A program made the position numbers and the translations under genes. The notes beneath the pieces were generated by a model, which was not told the origin of the DNA, searched no databases, and saw nothing but the letters and a program-made list of their open reading frames with translations. DNA of 64,000 nucleotides from Porphyromonas cangingivalis (GTDB lineage Bacteria > Bacteroidota > Bacteroidia > Bacteroidales > Porphyromonadaceae). The stretch lies in NCBI RefSeq assembly GCF_900638305.1, contig NZ_LR134506.1, positions 2,232,001 to 2,296,000 of the forward strand. Reading direction: 5' to 3'. Shown in pieces: positions 25,924 to 35,071 of the stretch (position 1 is its first letter; each line of letters starts with the position of its first letter).

Positions 25924-26339
25924 AGTGTCTTGGCTATGTTTATTTGTTTTACAACATCTTTTGGAATTGAAATGAACAGATTTTGGGCAATAAGTTTTAC
26001 CCATAAGAAACTCAACACTCCTTTTACCGTGATAGTATATGAAATTCTCAACCCATCAGAGGTTTCCTCAAACAAATGCTCGTGATAGATTTTTGCCAAA
26101 GGAAAAGAGGAAACCGTGATAAACATTTTTCTCTCTATTATTTCTGAAAGGACAATCTTTATCTTCGGACCTCCCTTAGGTTTCAATAGAATGTGATTAC
26201 CTTGTTCAAACGATCCATTCAATTGGGCATATTCCACCCCACTATCCCATGTATGCCAGCCATTGACATCAGCAAATAGCTTCCACATTTGTTCTCTTGT
26301 AACTTCGTTCGTTGTAATAGAATACGTTTTTGACCACAT
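25920..26339 (-). CDS. SRPBCC-fold (polyketide cyclase-like) protein
   Basis: 139 aa small protein of the START/SRPBCC type: N-terminal KTYSITTNEVTREQMWKLFADVNGWHTWDSGVE, a beta-rich centre (GNHILLKPKGGP) and a long C-terminal helix. The fold binds hydrophobic ligands, and no specific ligand is evident. First gene of the four-gene overlapping operon, so its ligand may be what the MarR system responds to (inference). Confidence 0.78.
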   Translation of the reverse strand: MWSKTYSITTNEVTREQMWKLFADVNGWHTWDSGVEYAQLNGSFEQGNHILLKPKGGPKIKIVLSEIIERKMFITVSSFPLAKIYHEHLFEETSDGLRISYTITVKGVLSFLWVKLIAQNLFISIPKDVVKQINIAKTL

Positions 26340-26447
26340 ATTTTAATTGTCTTATGTTCTGAAAGTTTCAGGAAATGAATGAACCGAAAATCGACGTTTC
26401 GCATCCCTATTCTTTCTATCTTCATGTGAGAAATTGTTTTGTTGCCA

Positions 26448-26479
26448 CAAAGATAATATATACGACAACAATAATCAAA
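26448..26479 (-). promoter_or_regulatory. promoter of the SRPBCC-MarR-GNAT-HEAT operon
   Basis: Minus-strand TTTG (26479-26476), 20-nt spacer, TATCTTTG (26455-26448): a full match to the Bacteroidota promoter, about 110 nt upstream of the first gene. Confidence 0.7.
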
Positions 26480-26509
26480 GAATAGAGAGCAATTTTGTCA
26501 TAAAGAGTT

Positions 26510-26803
26510 TTATCTCCGATAGTTCTCTTGCAGTAGTCGGTTGATGTCTGAGAGGCGATAGAGTATTTTCCCTGCGATTTGGGCGTAGAGAATAATGCCC
26601 TTGTCCCGATAGTCTTGCAAGGTACGAGGACTAACGAAAAGGTGTTCGCATACCTCTCGCCCCGTAAGATAGATTTCTCCCCCGAACAGCGGACGGTGCG
26701 TTTGGGCAATCTCCCTAATACGTTTGCTTACTTCTTGAATACCCGAAATGAGTTGTTTCATTTCGGGTGTTTCTTTATTTACGATTTCATGTCCCATAGT
26801 CAT
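26510..26803 (-). CDS. mobile-element helix-turn-helix protein (excisionase-like)
   Basis: 97 aa. The N-terminal helix (QLISGIQEVSKRIREIAQ) is followed by a MerR/Xis-type DNA-binding segment: LTGREVCEHLFVSPRTLQDYRDKGIILYAQIAGKILYRLSDI, broken here only by its length. Proteins of this kind are frequent at the ends of Bacteroides conjugative and mobilisable elements, where they act as excision or regulatory factors. No integrase or transfer gene is nearby, so it is probably a remnant. ATG at 26803; 26797 is an alternative. Confidence 0.72.
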   Translation of the reverse strand: MTMGHEIVNKETPEMKQLISGIQEVSKRIREIAQTHRPLFGGEIYLTGREVCEHLFVSPRTLQDYRDKGIILYAQIAGKILYRLSDINRLLQENYRR

Positions 26804-27084
26804 TGTGTTCCTCCCAAGCGGAGGTGTCGATGGCGATAAATCTCATATCAATATCGGTTTAATTGTGATTTTTACTTTGTTCGGTGCAAATGTACGCAGG
26901 CGAAATCTTTGTTTTCAGCCCCGATGAAAGCAAGGGAAACAGCAGGAAGTCGCAGGCAAATATTATAAGTAAAACCGATCTGTTTTCTGAAGGGATTCCG
27001 TGCCTTTTTTCTCTGTCCATCCGAACTCCTTCTTGAGGAGCTCAATTTTGCCTTCATTTTTTATCTGTTTTTACAATAAAGTTC
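26804..27084. other. likely mobile-element-derived non-coding DNA
   Basis: About 280 nt between the HTH gene and the promoter of the export operon. An open frame on the minus strand (26872-27057) reads like the short conserved translated segment often seen beside Bacteroides transposon genes. I treat it as conserved element DNA, not a gene. This is from memory and not checked. Confidence 0.4.
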
Positions 27085-27092
27085 TATATTTG
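27085..27092 (+). promoter_or_regulatory. promoter of the MacAB-TolC-like operon (-7 box)
   Basis: TATATTTG at 27085-27092 fits TAnnTTTG, 25 nt before the first start codon. Confidence 0.55.
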
Positions 27093-27117
27093 TGACATTA
27101 CGTCAGACCTAAGATTT

Positions 27118-27783
27118 ATGATACGACTTAAAGGAATACACAAAACATATAAGGGAGCACAGCCCCTGCACGTCCTCCGGGGGATCGATCTCGAGATCGC
27201 AGAGGGTGAGATGGTCGCCATCATGGGAGCGAGTGGCTCGGGTAAGAGTACCCTCCTCAATGTCTTGGGCATCCTCGATACCTACGATGAGGGAGAATAT
27301 ATCCTCAATGGGCGGATGATAAGGGATCTCAATGAGGATCAGGCAGCTGATGTCCGAAGTCAGGAGATCGGTTTTGTGTTTCAGTCATTCAATCTTATTG
27401 CGTTCAAGACCGCGAAGGAGAATGTCGCCCTACCTCTTTTTTATCAGGGTATCGGTCACAAGGAGCGTAGCCGAAGAGCCATGGAGCTCCTCGAGGAGGT
27501 AGGTCTTGCCGAATGGAGTCACCACTTGCCCGGGGAGATGAGTGGAGGACAGAAGCAACGTGTAGCCATCGCTCGTGCGTTGATCGCGGATCCTTCCATC
27601 ATCCTTGCCGATGAACCCACCGGAGCACTCGACAGTAAGACGACCGTGGAGGTCATGGCACTGCTCCGGAGCGTCAATCGACGGGGCAAGACGATCATCA
27701 TCGTGACCCATGAGGCTTCGGTGGCAGAGGCTTGCGACCGTATCATCTACATCAAGGACGGTCTCATCACTTCACAAAGCTAA
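27118..27783 (+). CDS. ABC transporter ATP-binding protein (MacB/LolD type)
   Basis: 221 aa ATPase with Walker A GASGSGKS (about 38-45), Q-loop FQSFNL, signature MSGGQKQR, Walker B IILADEPTGALD and the H-loop VTHEA. It is the separate ATPase for the two FtsX-type permeases that follow. First gene of a five-gene operon whose later members are a periplasmic adaptor and an outer-membrane channel. The likely job is export of a small molecule or peptide; the substrate is unknown. Confidence 0.93.
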   Translation: MIRLKGIHKTYKGAQPLHVLRGIDLEIAEGEMVAIMGASGSGKSTLLNVLGILDTYDEGEYILNGRMIRDLNEDQAADVRSQEIGFVFQSFNLIAFKTAKENVALPLFYQGIGHKERSRRAMELLEEVGLAEWSHHLPGEMSGGQKQRVAIARALIADPSIILADEPTGALDSKTTVEVMALLRSVNRRGKTIIIVTHEASVAEACDRIIYIKDGLITSQS

Positions 27784-27795
27784 GGGAGGAGAGGG

Positions 27796-29061
27796 ATGCT
27801 TTTTTCGAGAGAATACATAGAAGAGATCGGACTCACATTGAAGCGAAACAAACTGAGGACTTTCCTCACGGGGTTTGCCGTTGCATGGGGAGTGCTTTTT
27901 CTCATCTTGCTCCTTGGTGTGGGGGCCGGGGTGCGCTCAGGCGTCATCTATAATATTAGTCAAAATGCGAGTATCAATGATATAGTCACTGCGTCTCTTT
28001 GGTGGACGTCGATGCCTTACAAGGGGCTTGACGAGCAGTCCATATCACTGACTGAATCGGAGTGGCAGCGGATACAAGAGGGTATTCCGGAGATCAAAAA
28101 GCTCTATATGAGCAAGGAAGAATGGAGGAGCGTGAGTGCTGATGGGTATTCGTCAACAAGTAGCAAGATCGTTGGTATGAACCCTCGCTATGCCCACGAG
28201 ATGAAGAAGCAGACAATGCTGTATGGAAGAGCAATCAATGAGATAGACAATCGACTCTTAGAGAAGAATACTGTCTTGAGTAACAATCTGGCCAAGAAGA
28301 TATTTGGGCGTGAGGATGTCTTGGGAGAGTACTTGACTACCCCATTTGGGAGATTTCTCATTGTGGGGGTTTTTCTGAGCTCCGCCAACTACGAATGCCA
28401 TATTCCTGAAAGTGTTTACGACAGATTGGCGCCTTCGAAGATCCTGACCTTCAATCGCGTTCATATGTATTGTCCCGATATACGCAGCGATCAGGAGTTG
28501 GAGGATCTGCGGATGCGGATCTTTGCGAAGGTAAGATTGATGCGCCCCATCCATCCTGACGATGATCGTGTGGTCTATATCACTTCGACCCTTAGTGAAC
28601 GTAGGAGCGTAGATAAGGTACTCAATGGCCTTGATCTCTTCCTCTGGGCTATGGGATTGAGTACGCTCCTCATCGGTATTGTCGGTGTATCCAACATCAT
28701 GCTCGTCACTGTGCGTGAACGCATGCGTGAGATAGGCATCCGCAAAGCTCTTGGTGCCAAGCGTGTGCACATTATCTCCATGATCATGACTGAGAGCGTC
28801 ATTGTGACATTGGTATCGGGGTTGATAGGACTGGTCGTGGGAGTCGGTGTCCTTGTAGGGATAGAGCAGTTTTTGCTGACAACAGGGATGGGACAGAAGA
28901 CGATAGAGGGAGAGAGCTTCTTTATATTCAGAGATCCGATCATCCTACCATCAGTGGCCTTCATGACTGTGCTGGTGATGGTCGTCGCCGGCGCGATTGC
29001 AGGATTCGTGCCTACTCGTAGGGCTGTGCGAGTGCCCGCAGTAGAAGCAATGAGAGAATAA
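27796..29061 (+). CDS. FtsX/MacB-type ABC permease 1
   Basis: 421 aa with the MacB topology: one N-terminal transmembrane segment (about 22-45), a large periplasmic MacB_PCD domain, then three C-terminal segments. The FtsX motif GIVGVSNIMLVTVRERMREIGIRKALGAK, here cut only for length, spans about residues 293-321. It starts 12 nt after the ATPase with GGGAGGA in front. It is related to the next gene, and the two probably form a heterodimer with the shared ATPase. Confidence 0.92.
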   Translation: MLFSREYIEEIGLTLKRNKLRTFLTGFAVAWGVLFLILLLGVGAGVRSGVIYNISQNASINDIVTASLWWTSMPYKGLDEQSISLTESEWQRIQEGIPEIKKLYMSKEEWRSVSADGYSSTSSKIVGMNPRYAHEMKKQTMLYGRAINEIDNRLLEKNTVLSNNLAKKIFGREDVLGEYLTTPFGRFLIVGVFLSSANYECHIPESVYDRLAPSKILTFNRVHMYCPDIRSDQELEDLRMRIFAKVRLMRPIHPDDDRVVYITSTLSERRSVDKVLNGLDLFLWAMGLSTLLIGIVGVSNIMLVTVRERMREIGIRKALGAKRVHIISMIMTESVIVTLVSGLIGLVVGVGVLVGIEQFLLTTGMGQKTIEGESFFIFRDPIILPSVAFMTVLVMVVAGAIAGFVPTRRAVRVPAVEAMRE

Positions 29062-29079
29062 TTCAGACTTGGTAGAGCG

Positions 29080-30360
29080 ATGAATATCTTCGATAGAGAG
29101 ACTTGGAAAGAAGTGCATCACACCTTGATGAGTAACCGAAAGCGGACCTTCACCACAGCCTTCGGTGTGTTTTGGGGTATCTTTGTACTGGTGATCCTCC
29201 TTAGTATCGGCGCAGGAGTCAATAATGCCGTGTCCAGAGAATTACGAGGAATCTCTACCAACATGGGGATGATGGAGACTTCGACCACTGCAAGACCATA
29301 TAAGGGATTCAAGAAGGGGCGTATTTGGCATATGACCATGAGTGACATAGAGCGCATCAAGGACTTCGACAAGGATATTTTATGTGTGACTCCTGTCACA
29401 ACATTGAGAGGAGAAAATGGGGAGTATTCGACCTTATATTATGGTACCAAAAAGTCCGAAACCCTTGTGCTGGGCATTATGGGGGATTATACCAAGATCG
29501 TGAAGTACAATATACACAGCGGTAGATTTATCACCGAAGCGGATCATCGTAGTCGCCGTCCTGTATGCGCTGTGGGACGTCAGATCGCCAAAACCGTTTT
29601 GGGAGGAGAGGAAGAGGCATTGGGCAAAGTGATACGGATCGGTCAGAAACACTATACCGTCATAGGCGTTGTGAGTGACATCAGTCGCTCTGTATCCATT
29701 ATGGGGGGGCGTGCAGAGACAAATGTCTTCTTGCCTTACTCTGTAGTGGATGCTTTTCAGAAAAATCCGGGGCAGGTGTATACGACATTTTTGTCTGTGA
29801 AAGACGGAGCGGAAGTCAGACCGGTATTGGATAAGATCAAGGCCTACCTTTATGCCAAAAACGATATACACCCTGATGACGAAATAGCCCTTGAGACAAT
29901 AGACATATCAAGTATCTTTCAGTTTTTCAATCTGCTGCTCACCAGTATCACCATACTTATATGGTTTGTGGGGTTCGGTACGATCATCAGTGGTATCGTC
30001 GGGGTCAGCAATATCCTCTTGGTCACCGTGAGAGAGCGTACCAGGGAGATCGGAGTACGGAGGGCTTTGGGTGGACATCCACGAGACATCATCGGTCAGA
30101 TCCTCCTGGAGGGGATATCCATCACTGTACTGTCGGGGCTTACCGGGATTATCTTGGCGACAGGCATCATGAGCCTTGTCGACCTTGTGCTTTCGATGCA
30201 AGTGAGTCCGGCGTTCGTGCCGTTGCACAATCCCGTGCTACCGTTTGGTACAGCCATCATTGCTCTGCTGGTCATTATTTTGGGTGGCCTGCTCGGAGGC
30301 ACTTTGCCGGCTATCAGAGCTGTCAATATTAAGCCGATAGATGCAATCAGGGAAGAATAA
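29080..30360 (+). CDS. FtsX/MacB-type ABC permease 2
   Basis: 426 aa, same architecture as the preceding permease: N-terminal membrane segment, periplasmic domain, three C-terminal segments with VGVSNILLVTVRERTREIG. The N-terminal MNIFDRETWKEVHHTLMSNRKRTF cytoplasmic stretch is typical of Bacteroidota MacB-like pairs. It follows by 18 nt and is probably the second half of a heterodimer. Confidence 0.92.
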   Translation: MNIFDRETWKEVHHTLMSNRKRTFTTAFGVFWGIFVLVILLSIGAGVNNAVSRELRGISTNMGMMETSTTARPYKGFKKGRIWHMTMSDIERIKDFDKDILCVTPVTTLRGENGEYSTLYYGTKKSETLVLGIMGDYTKIVKYNIHSGRFITEADHRSRRPVCAVGRQIAKTVLGGEEEALGKVIRIGQKHYTVIGVVSDISRSVSIMGGRAETNVFLPYSVVDAFQKNPGQVYTTFLSVKDGAEVRPVLDKIKAYLYAKNDIHPDDEIALETIDISSIFQFFNLLLTSITILIWFVGFGTIISGIVGVSNILLVTVRERTREIGVRRALGGHPRDIIGQILLEGISITVLSGLTGIILATGIMSLVDLVLSMQVSPAFVPLHNPVLPFGTAIIALLVIILGGLLGGTLPAIRAVNIKPIDAIREE

Positions 30361-30392
30361 ATGATAATTATAACTACACAAGAGAGAGTCGT

Positions 30393-31493
30393 ATGAAAAA
30401 GTTTTTCAGGTATTTCGGATGGGGGCTTTTTGGGCTGCTGGTGATCTTGACCTTTGTCTATCTATTCAACAAGTCCAAGAGACCCGAAGTAGAGTACAAT
30501 ATCTTCGAGGTCGAGAAGGTCGATGCGATAGAGAAGATGAGTGTCATCAGCGGAAGCATAGCTCCGAGGGACGAAGTGTCGATCGTCCCACAGATTGCAG
30601 GTATCGTCGAAGAAATACTCTGCAAGCCCGGTCAGCACATCAAAGCCGGAGATGTCATTGCCCGTATCGCTGTCATACCCGGTACGATGGAGCTCAGTCA
30701 GGCTCAGTCGAGCCTGGAGCAAGCACAGCTGGAGTTCGACAATATCTCTGAAAGATACCAGAGAGACAAGGCTTTGTTTGAACAAAAGGTCATTCCCCAA
30801 GAAGAGTACGAAGCATCCAAACTCAATTATGACAAAGGGAAGAACCAAGTAGAGAACGCCAAGGATGCACTCAACATCATACGCACCGGTCGTGGTCGTC
30901 ATGATACCAAGACCTCTACTACCCTTGTCAGAGCCACCGTCAGTGGTGTCATCCTTGATATCCCTGTACGTGTGGGACATTCAGTGATACAGGCCAATTC
31001 GTTTAATGCCGGTACGACCATCGCTACCATTGCCAACATGAAGGATCTCCTCTTCAAAGGTAAGATTGACGAGATCGAGGTCGGCAAGATCCGTGAGGGT
31101 ATGCCTGTCAAGATCATCATCGGAGCCCTCGATCGTCTCACCCTCGATGCGACCATCGAGTACATCTCGCCCAAGGCTGTCCAAGAGGGCGGAAGCAGTC
31201 TCTTCACAGTCGAAGCAGCGATCACGCTCGATGACATCAGCAACATCCGTGCGGGTATGAGTGCCAACGCCGAAATCATCACAGGATCGGCTTATGATGT
31301 CCTCGCTGTACCCGAGTCTGCCATTATCTTTATCGGTGACTCGGCCTTTGTGGATGTCCTCGAAAGTGAGGAGTCCCTAACCTCTGTACGAAGAGCTGTC
31401 GATATAGGTGTCAGCAACGGTCTCAACGTCGAAATCAAGAAAGGCCTCTCAGAGCACGAGTATGTCCGAGGAGGCGAAAAAGTCCTCAAGTAA
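30393..31493 (+). CDS. periplasmic adaptor (MacA/HlyD family)
   Basis: 366 aa membrane-fusion protein. It has an N-terminal anchor (about 7-24), a lipoyl-like half (SIVPQIAGIVEEILCKPGQHIKAGDVIARI, about 64-93), a coiled-coil hairpin (about 100-150), the second lipoyl half (VRATVSGVILDIPVRVGHSV) and a beta-barrel. It links the FtsX permeases to the TolC-like channel encoded next. Confidence 0.92.
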   Translation: MKKFFRYFGWGLFGLLVILTFVYLFNKSKRPEVEYNIFEVEKVDAIEKMSVISGSIAPRDEVSIVPQIAGIVEEILCKPGQHIKAGDVIARIAVIPGTMELSQAQSSLEQAQLEFDNISERYQRDKALFEQKVIPQEEYEASKLNYDKGKNQVENAKDALNIIRTGRGRHDTKTSTTLVRATVSGVILDIPVRVGHSVIQANSFNAGTTIATIANMKDLLFKGKIDEIEVGKIREGMPVKIIIGALDRLTLDATIEYISPKAVQEGGSSLFTVEAAITLDDISNIRAGMSANAEIITGSAYDVLAVPESAIIFIGDSAFVDVLESEESLTSVRRAVDIGVSNGLNVEIKKGLSEHEYVRGGEKVLK

Positions 31494-31512
31494 CCTCATC
31501 GACACCAACACT

Positions 31513-32877
31513 ATGAAAAGATATCTATTGACCCTCATAACCTTGGCTCCTTTTCTCTGTGGAGAAGTCGCAGGACAAGAGAGACAAACGATCCTTACGC
31601 TCGACCAATGCGTGGAGCGAGCTCATCACAAGAGCCTCGTTATACGTCAAGGGCAAGTGGACAGTCTCCTTACACAGGATGCCACACGAAGTTCTCGTTA
31701 CCGTTTTTTACCCTCTCTTGGAGTTTCTGTGGGACATAGTCTTGATCTTGGGCGTTCGCAGGACAAGATGGGCGTGATGCAAGATCGCTCTTCGACAGGA
31801 AGTAGTGTGTCTGTCGGCTTGTCGTACGAGCTCTTCAGCGGACTCAATCGTATTGCCGGAGTCAAGCTTTCGGATCTCGATCACCAAGCTTCCAAAGAGG
31901 CTCTACGACAGTCTCGCCAAGAGCTTGCTATCTCTGTGGCTCAGCTCTTTTACAACCTCCTCTACTCACAAGATCTTGTTCGTATCTCACGAGCTCAGGT
32001 AGAGCTCACTGCTCAACTCCTCTCCAAAGCTGAAGTCTTTGTCAAAGCCGGAAAGTGGGCCGAGGGCAAGCTTGCCGAGTTACAGACCCAGTATGCACAG
32101 GAGCAACTCAACCTCATCGAGGCCGAAAACAACCTCGAGCTCGCTCGCTTTGACCTCATGCAAGCCATCGAGTGGGAAGATACGGCAAGGCCTTTGGAGA
32201 TAAGGACTTCGGAGATAGACAAACTCCTTGAACAAGCTCGTGTCGCTCTCCTCACAGAAGGTGACTGGACACAGAAGGCCATGACCGTGAGTCCTGCTCT
32301 CAAGGTCTCGGATCTTCGTATTCGTAGTGCCGAACAGCGGATTGCCATGGCTCGTGCAGGCTACTTTCCTACTTTAAGTCTTGGCGCAGGCTACAGTAAT
32401 TCTTACTATTACCTCATCGATGAGCAGTTCAAAAGCATGAATGTCCCCTTTGCAGATCAGCTCCGCAACAACGGTCGCTACTATGTAGGGCTCTCGCTCC
32501 AGATACCGATCTTCGATAAGTTTGCCACTCGGTATGCTGTAAGGGCGGCACGCCAGCAGGTGTCGGTGTCAAAGCTCGAACGCGAACGAGCACTCCGCAA
32601 ACTGGACAAAGAGATGAGACAAGCCTTACTCAACGCCACCACGGCGGAGCGTAAGATTTCTGTAGCTGAGACAGCTCTCAAGCAATCTGAGCTTGCCCTC
32701 GACTATGCGCAGAAAGGCTTCGAAGCCGGGCGTATCTCTACGTACGACTATGCCCAAGCCAAGACAAAGCAATTTCTCAGCACGATGGAGGCCTTGCGAG
32801 CAAAGTATGACTTCGTGTACAAGGTCCAAGTCCTCAAATACCATACAATGCCCGAGGGTTGGCAGACACTTGATTGA
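31513..32877 (+). CDS. TolC-family outer-membrane efflux channel
   Basis: 454 aa. Signal peptide (cleavage near GEVAGQ, residue 20), then two OEP repeats of long helices and short strands (ARSSRYRFLPSLGVSVGHS type; AGYFPTLSLGAGYSNSYYY). The same frame is open upstream into the adaptor gene, but the ATG at 31513 begins a clean signal peptide 19 nt after the adaptor stop. It completes a tripartite MacAB-TolC-like exporter. Confidence 0.92.
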   Translation: MKRYLLTLITLAPFLCGEVAGQERQTILTLDQCVERAHHKSLVIRQGQVDSLLTQDATRSSRYRFLPSLGVSVGHSLDLGRSQDKMGVMQDRSSTGSSVSVGLSYELFSGLNRIAGVKLSDLDHQASKEALRQSRQELAISVAQLFYNLLYSQDLVRISRAQVELTAQLLSKAEVFVKAGKWAEGKLAELQTQYAQEQLNLIEAENNLELARFDLMQAIEWEDTARPLEIRTSEIDKLLEQARVALLTEGDWTQKAMTVSPALKVSDLRIRSAEQRIAMARAGYFPTLSLGAGYSNSYYYLIDEQFKSMNVPFADQLRNNGRYYVGLSLQIPIFDKFATRYAVRAARQQVSVSKLERERALRKLDKEMRQALLNATTAERKISVAETALKQSELALDYAQKGFEAGRISTYDYAQAKTKQFLSTMEALRAKYDFVYKVQVLKYHTMPEGWQTLD

Positions 32878-32897
32878 CGAAGGCTTAAAAACAAAAA

Positions 32898-32941
32898 GTA
32901 GCGCACTGAGAGTCTCATACTCTCAGTGCGCTACTGTTGTT
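32898..32941. terminator. bidirectional terminator after the export operon
   Basis: Perfect 15-bp stem GTAGCGCACTGAGAG / CTCTCAGTGCGCTAC (32898-32912 and 32920-32934), T-rich on the right and A-rich on the left. It lies between convergent genes. Confidence 0.88.
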
Positions 32942-32968
32942 TCAATATGTCAAGATCCTTTTTGTCTT

Positions 32969-34549
32969 TCAGAATGTGTACGATAGACTTGCGGTGAGAC
33001 CTGTGTATTCGGGTACGAAGCGACAGATGCCTCCGACACATTGGATCCCTTCGCGATTGCGACCATAGGAGAGAGACGCACGAAGGCTGTTGTAAGTGTA
33101 ACTACCTCCCAAGGTGTAGTAGAGCTCTTTGGCTTCGGCAGCATAGCTGTACATCACACTGCCGTAGAAAGAGAGACGAGGTGCCATCCCGACTTCGGCA
33201 AGGCCATAGAGCCACCCTTTTTCTTTCATCTCTGTCCTCATGTGCTGGAGCTCGGTACGTAGAGAGTACTTGCGAGAGATGCGCCAAAGGACATCGATGA
33301 CCTCAGCAAAGGAGCCTCTATTCTGCCCCTCGTACCTTAGTTGTTGGTGGTAGAGCCCTGCATTGATCTCCAATGAGCGCGAAAACTTCTTTCCCACCTC
33401 AAGAGCCATCTCGCTCAGCAGGGATTCTCCCCCTTCGCCGAAGAGGGGCATCGTACGCATCGGGTTGCGCCCGAGCGAACGGTAATGCGAGCCGTTGAGA
33501 GCCACCTTGAGTGGGTACTTGCCGAGCCACTTTCCTTTGATCGTATAGAAAAGATCAATCTGCCCTCCGATCTCACCCGATAGATTTGCTTGATAAGGAT
33601 AGAGTCCGGGGAGAGCGTACTTGTGTTGCTTCGTGAGCGAGGGGATATAGTTCATCGGCACATAGATCTCCTTTTGTAAGTTGTCGATGCGGTAGTCCAT
33701 GTGTTCGATACGTCTGAGCGTCGTCGAGATCCCGAAGTCCGAGTGGGTGTAGTCGGCATTGATCAGAAGAGCATCTCCGCCCTCGTCGAGGTATCTGAGG
33801 ACATAAGGGGAGAAGCTCTGACTTGCACCTTTTCGGGCGTATTCGACACCAAGGTTGAAGTCCGAAGTCGTAAGCCCTGTACGAAGGCTCCAAAGATGGG
33901 TCTTCTGAGGGGATTGGGGTCTGTCGAAAGTCTTGGTGTTGAAGTGCGACAGCCATGAGCCCCCGAGTGTGATGTCATAATCTCGCTCCTTCATCCACAG
34001 GTGTGCAATGCTGAGATCTGTATCTCCTCCCATGAGGAAGGCATCGGCATAGGTGAGATAGCGTCGAGGCTGCCCTCCGATGATCTTGATGGTCGCCCAA
34101 TCCGTGGGGGTGTACTTGATGTTGAGACCTCGGAGCGAATTGTTGATGCCCAGCGAACGCTCTTCGTAAGCACGGAGGATGAGTCCATTGCCGAACTGCT
34201 CATAGAAGCTCCCCAGGGTGACATTGAACTTCTCGCCGGAGTAGTTGGCATAGTACTGTGTGAGAGCGTGTCCCTTGAGTTCCTTTTCGTAGCCCAGCAT
34301 GGGAGGCTCAAATATCTCGTACTGAAGTCCCGCATTGAAGTCCTTGTACGTATATCTGAGGTTGAGGTAGGTATTTATCCCACGGCGTTGGGCCTCGGGA
34401 TCGGACGGATCTTTCTTGTAGAGAGCACCGTTTGATTCTATCCCTCCTTGTAGCTTACCATAGTCCTTGGGCGTTGGAGATTGGGCAGATAGGGTGCTTG
34501 AGGATAGGGCAAAGGTGGTGATAAGGAGTGCTGTGATGAGTTTGTTCAT
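32969..34549 (-). CDS. DUF6029-like outer-membrane beta-barrel protein
   Basis: 526 aa. Signal peptide (cleavage near STLSAQ, residue 23), then a long run of amphipathic strands with alternating Tyr/Leu ending in SLSYTF, the C-terminal Phe expected for a barrel. The segments SFYEQFGNGLILRAYEERSLGINNSLRG resemble Bacteroidota DUF6029 proteins of unknown function. It is third in an operon behind an Ig-repeat/Omp28 lipoprotein and a TlpA-like thioredoxin (35 nt gap), so it may form the outer-membrane part of that system. Confidence 0.75.
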   Translation of the reverse strand: MNKLITALLITTFALSSSTLSAQSPTPKDYGKLQGGIESNGALYKKDPSDPEAQRRGINTYLNLRYTYKDFNAGLQYEIFEPPMLGYEKELKGHALTQYYANYSGEKFNVTLGSFYEQFGNGLILRAYEERSLGINNSLRGLNIKYTPTDWATIKIIGGQPRRYLTYADAFLMGGDTDLSIAHLWMKERDYDITLGGSWLSHFNTKTFDRPQSPQKTHLWSLRTGLTTSDFNLGVEYARKGASQSFSPYVLRYLDEGGDALLINADYTHSDFGISTTLRRIEHMDYRIDNLQKEIYVPMNYIPSLTKQHKYALPGLYPYQANLSGEIGGQIDLFYTIKGKWLGKYPLKVALNGSHYRSLGRNPMRTMPLFGEGGESLLSEMALEVGKKFSRSLEINAGLYHQQLRYEGQNRGSFAEVIDVLWRISRKYSLRTELQHMRTEMKEKGWLYGLAEVGMAPRLSFYGSVMYSYAAEAKELYYTLGGSYTYNSLRASLSYGRNREGIQCVGGICRFVPEYTGLTASLSYTF

Positions 34550-34584
34550 CGTGTCGCTTGATGATCGTTGTTTTGGGGGTGTTT

Positions 34585-35055
34585 TTACTTCGTGTATTTC
34601 AGAGCCTTTTCGATGACTACTTCTTCATCACCGGGAGTGTAACCACTGTGCGAATACACTTGTTTACCCTTATGGAAGATGAACGTATAGGGGACACCGA
34701 GGGCGTTGAGACTGTTGTACAACGACTTGTTGGGATCCAAAAATATCTCGAACGGCAGACTTCTTCCTTTGACCAACGATGGTACCTTACTCTTCGATCT
34801 GGAGTCGTCGATGGAGATAGAGACGATACGTACCTTGCCGTCCCATTCGTCTTGGATCTCTTTGAATGCCTCCATCTCCATCATGCAAGGCTTGCACCAC
34901 GTCGCCCAAAATGACACTACGACGGGCATATCACCCTTGATGATCTCGGAGAAGAGGACCTTCTCGCCTTTGAGGTTTTCTACTTGGATGTTCTGTGCCT
35001 TTGTGCCCAAAAGGGGAAGAAAGCAAAGGAGTGTAAGGAGTAAAAGCTTTTTCAT
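34585..35055 (-). CDS. TlpA-like exported thioredoxin
   Basis: 156 aa. Signal peptide (cleavage near GTKAQ, residue 21), then a thioredoxin fold with FWATWCKPCMMEM: redox cysteines Cys54 and Cys57. The cis-Pro region LGVPYTFIF is present. It should act as a periplasmic thiol-disulfide oxidoreductase. It is the middle gene between the Omp28-like lipoprotein, which has its own CPYC site, and the DUF6029 barrel, so the two redox proteins probably work on the same substrates or on each other. Confidence 0.88.
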   Translation of the reverse strand: MKKLLLLTLLCFLPLLGTKAQNIQVENLKGEKVLFSEIIKGDMPVVVSFWATWCKPCMMEMEAFKEIQDEWDGKVRIVSISIDDSRSKSKVPSLVKGRSLPFEIFLDPNKSLYNSLNALGVPYTFIFHKGKQVYSHSGYTPGDEEVVIEKALKYTK

Positions 35056-35071
35056 ATCTGATTATTTTTGG

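Noticed and set aside
26422-26709. 95-codon frame overlapping the HTH gene
   Set aside because: Same strand, different frame of the better-supported excisionase-like gene; composition is not protein-like.
26886-26895. GCAAATGTAC, reverse complement of the GTANNTTTGC core used by CTnDOT-type elements
   Set aside because: The same letters arise from a Bacteroidota -7 promoter box (TACATTTG). Without a paired site or an integrase it is not evidence of an attachment site.
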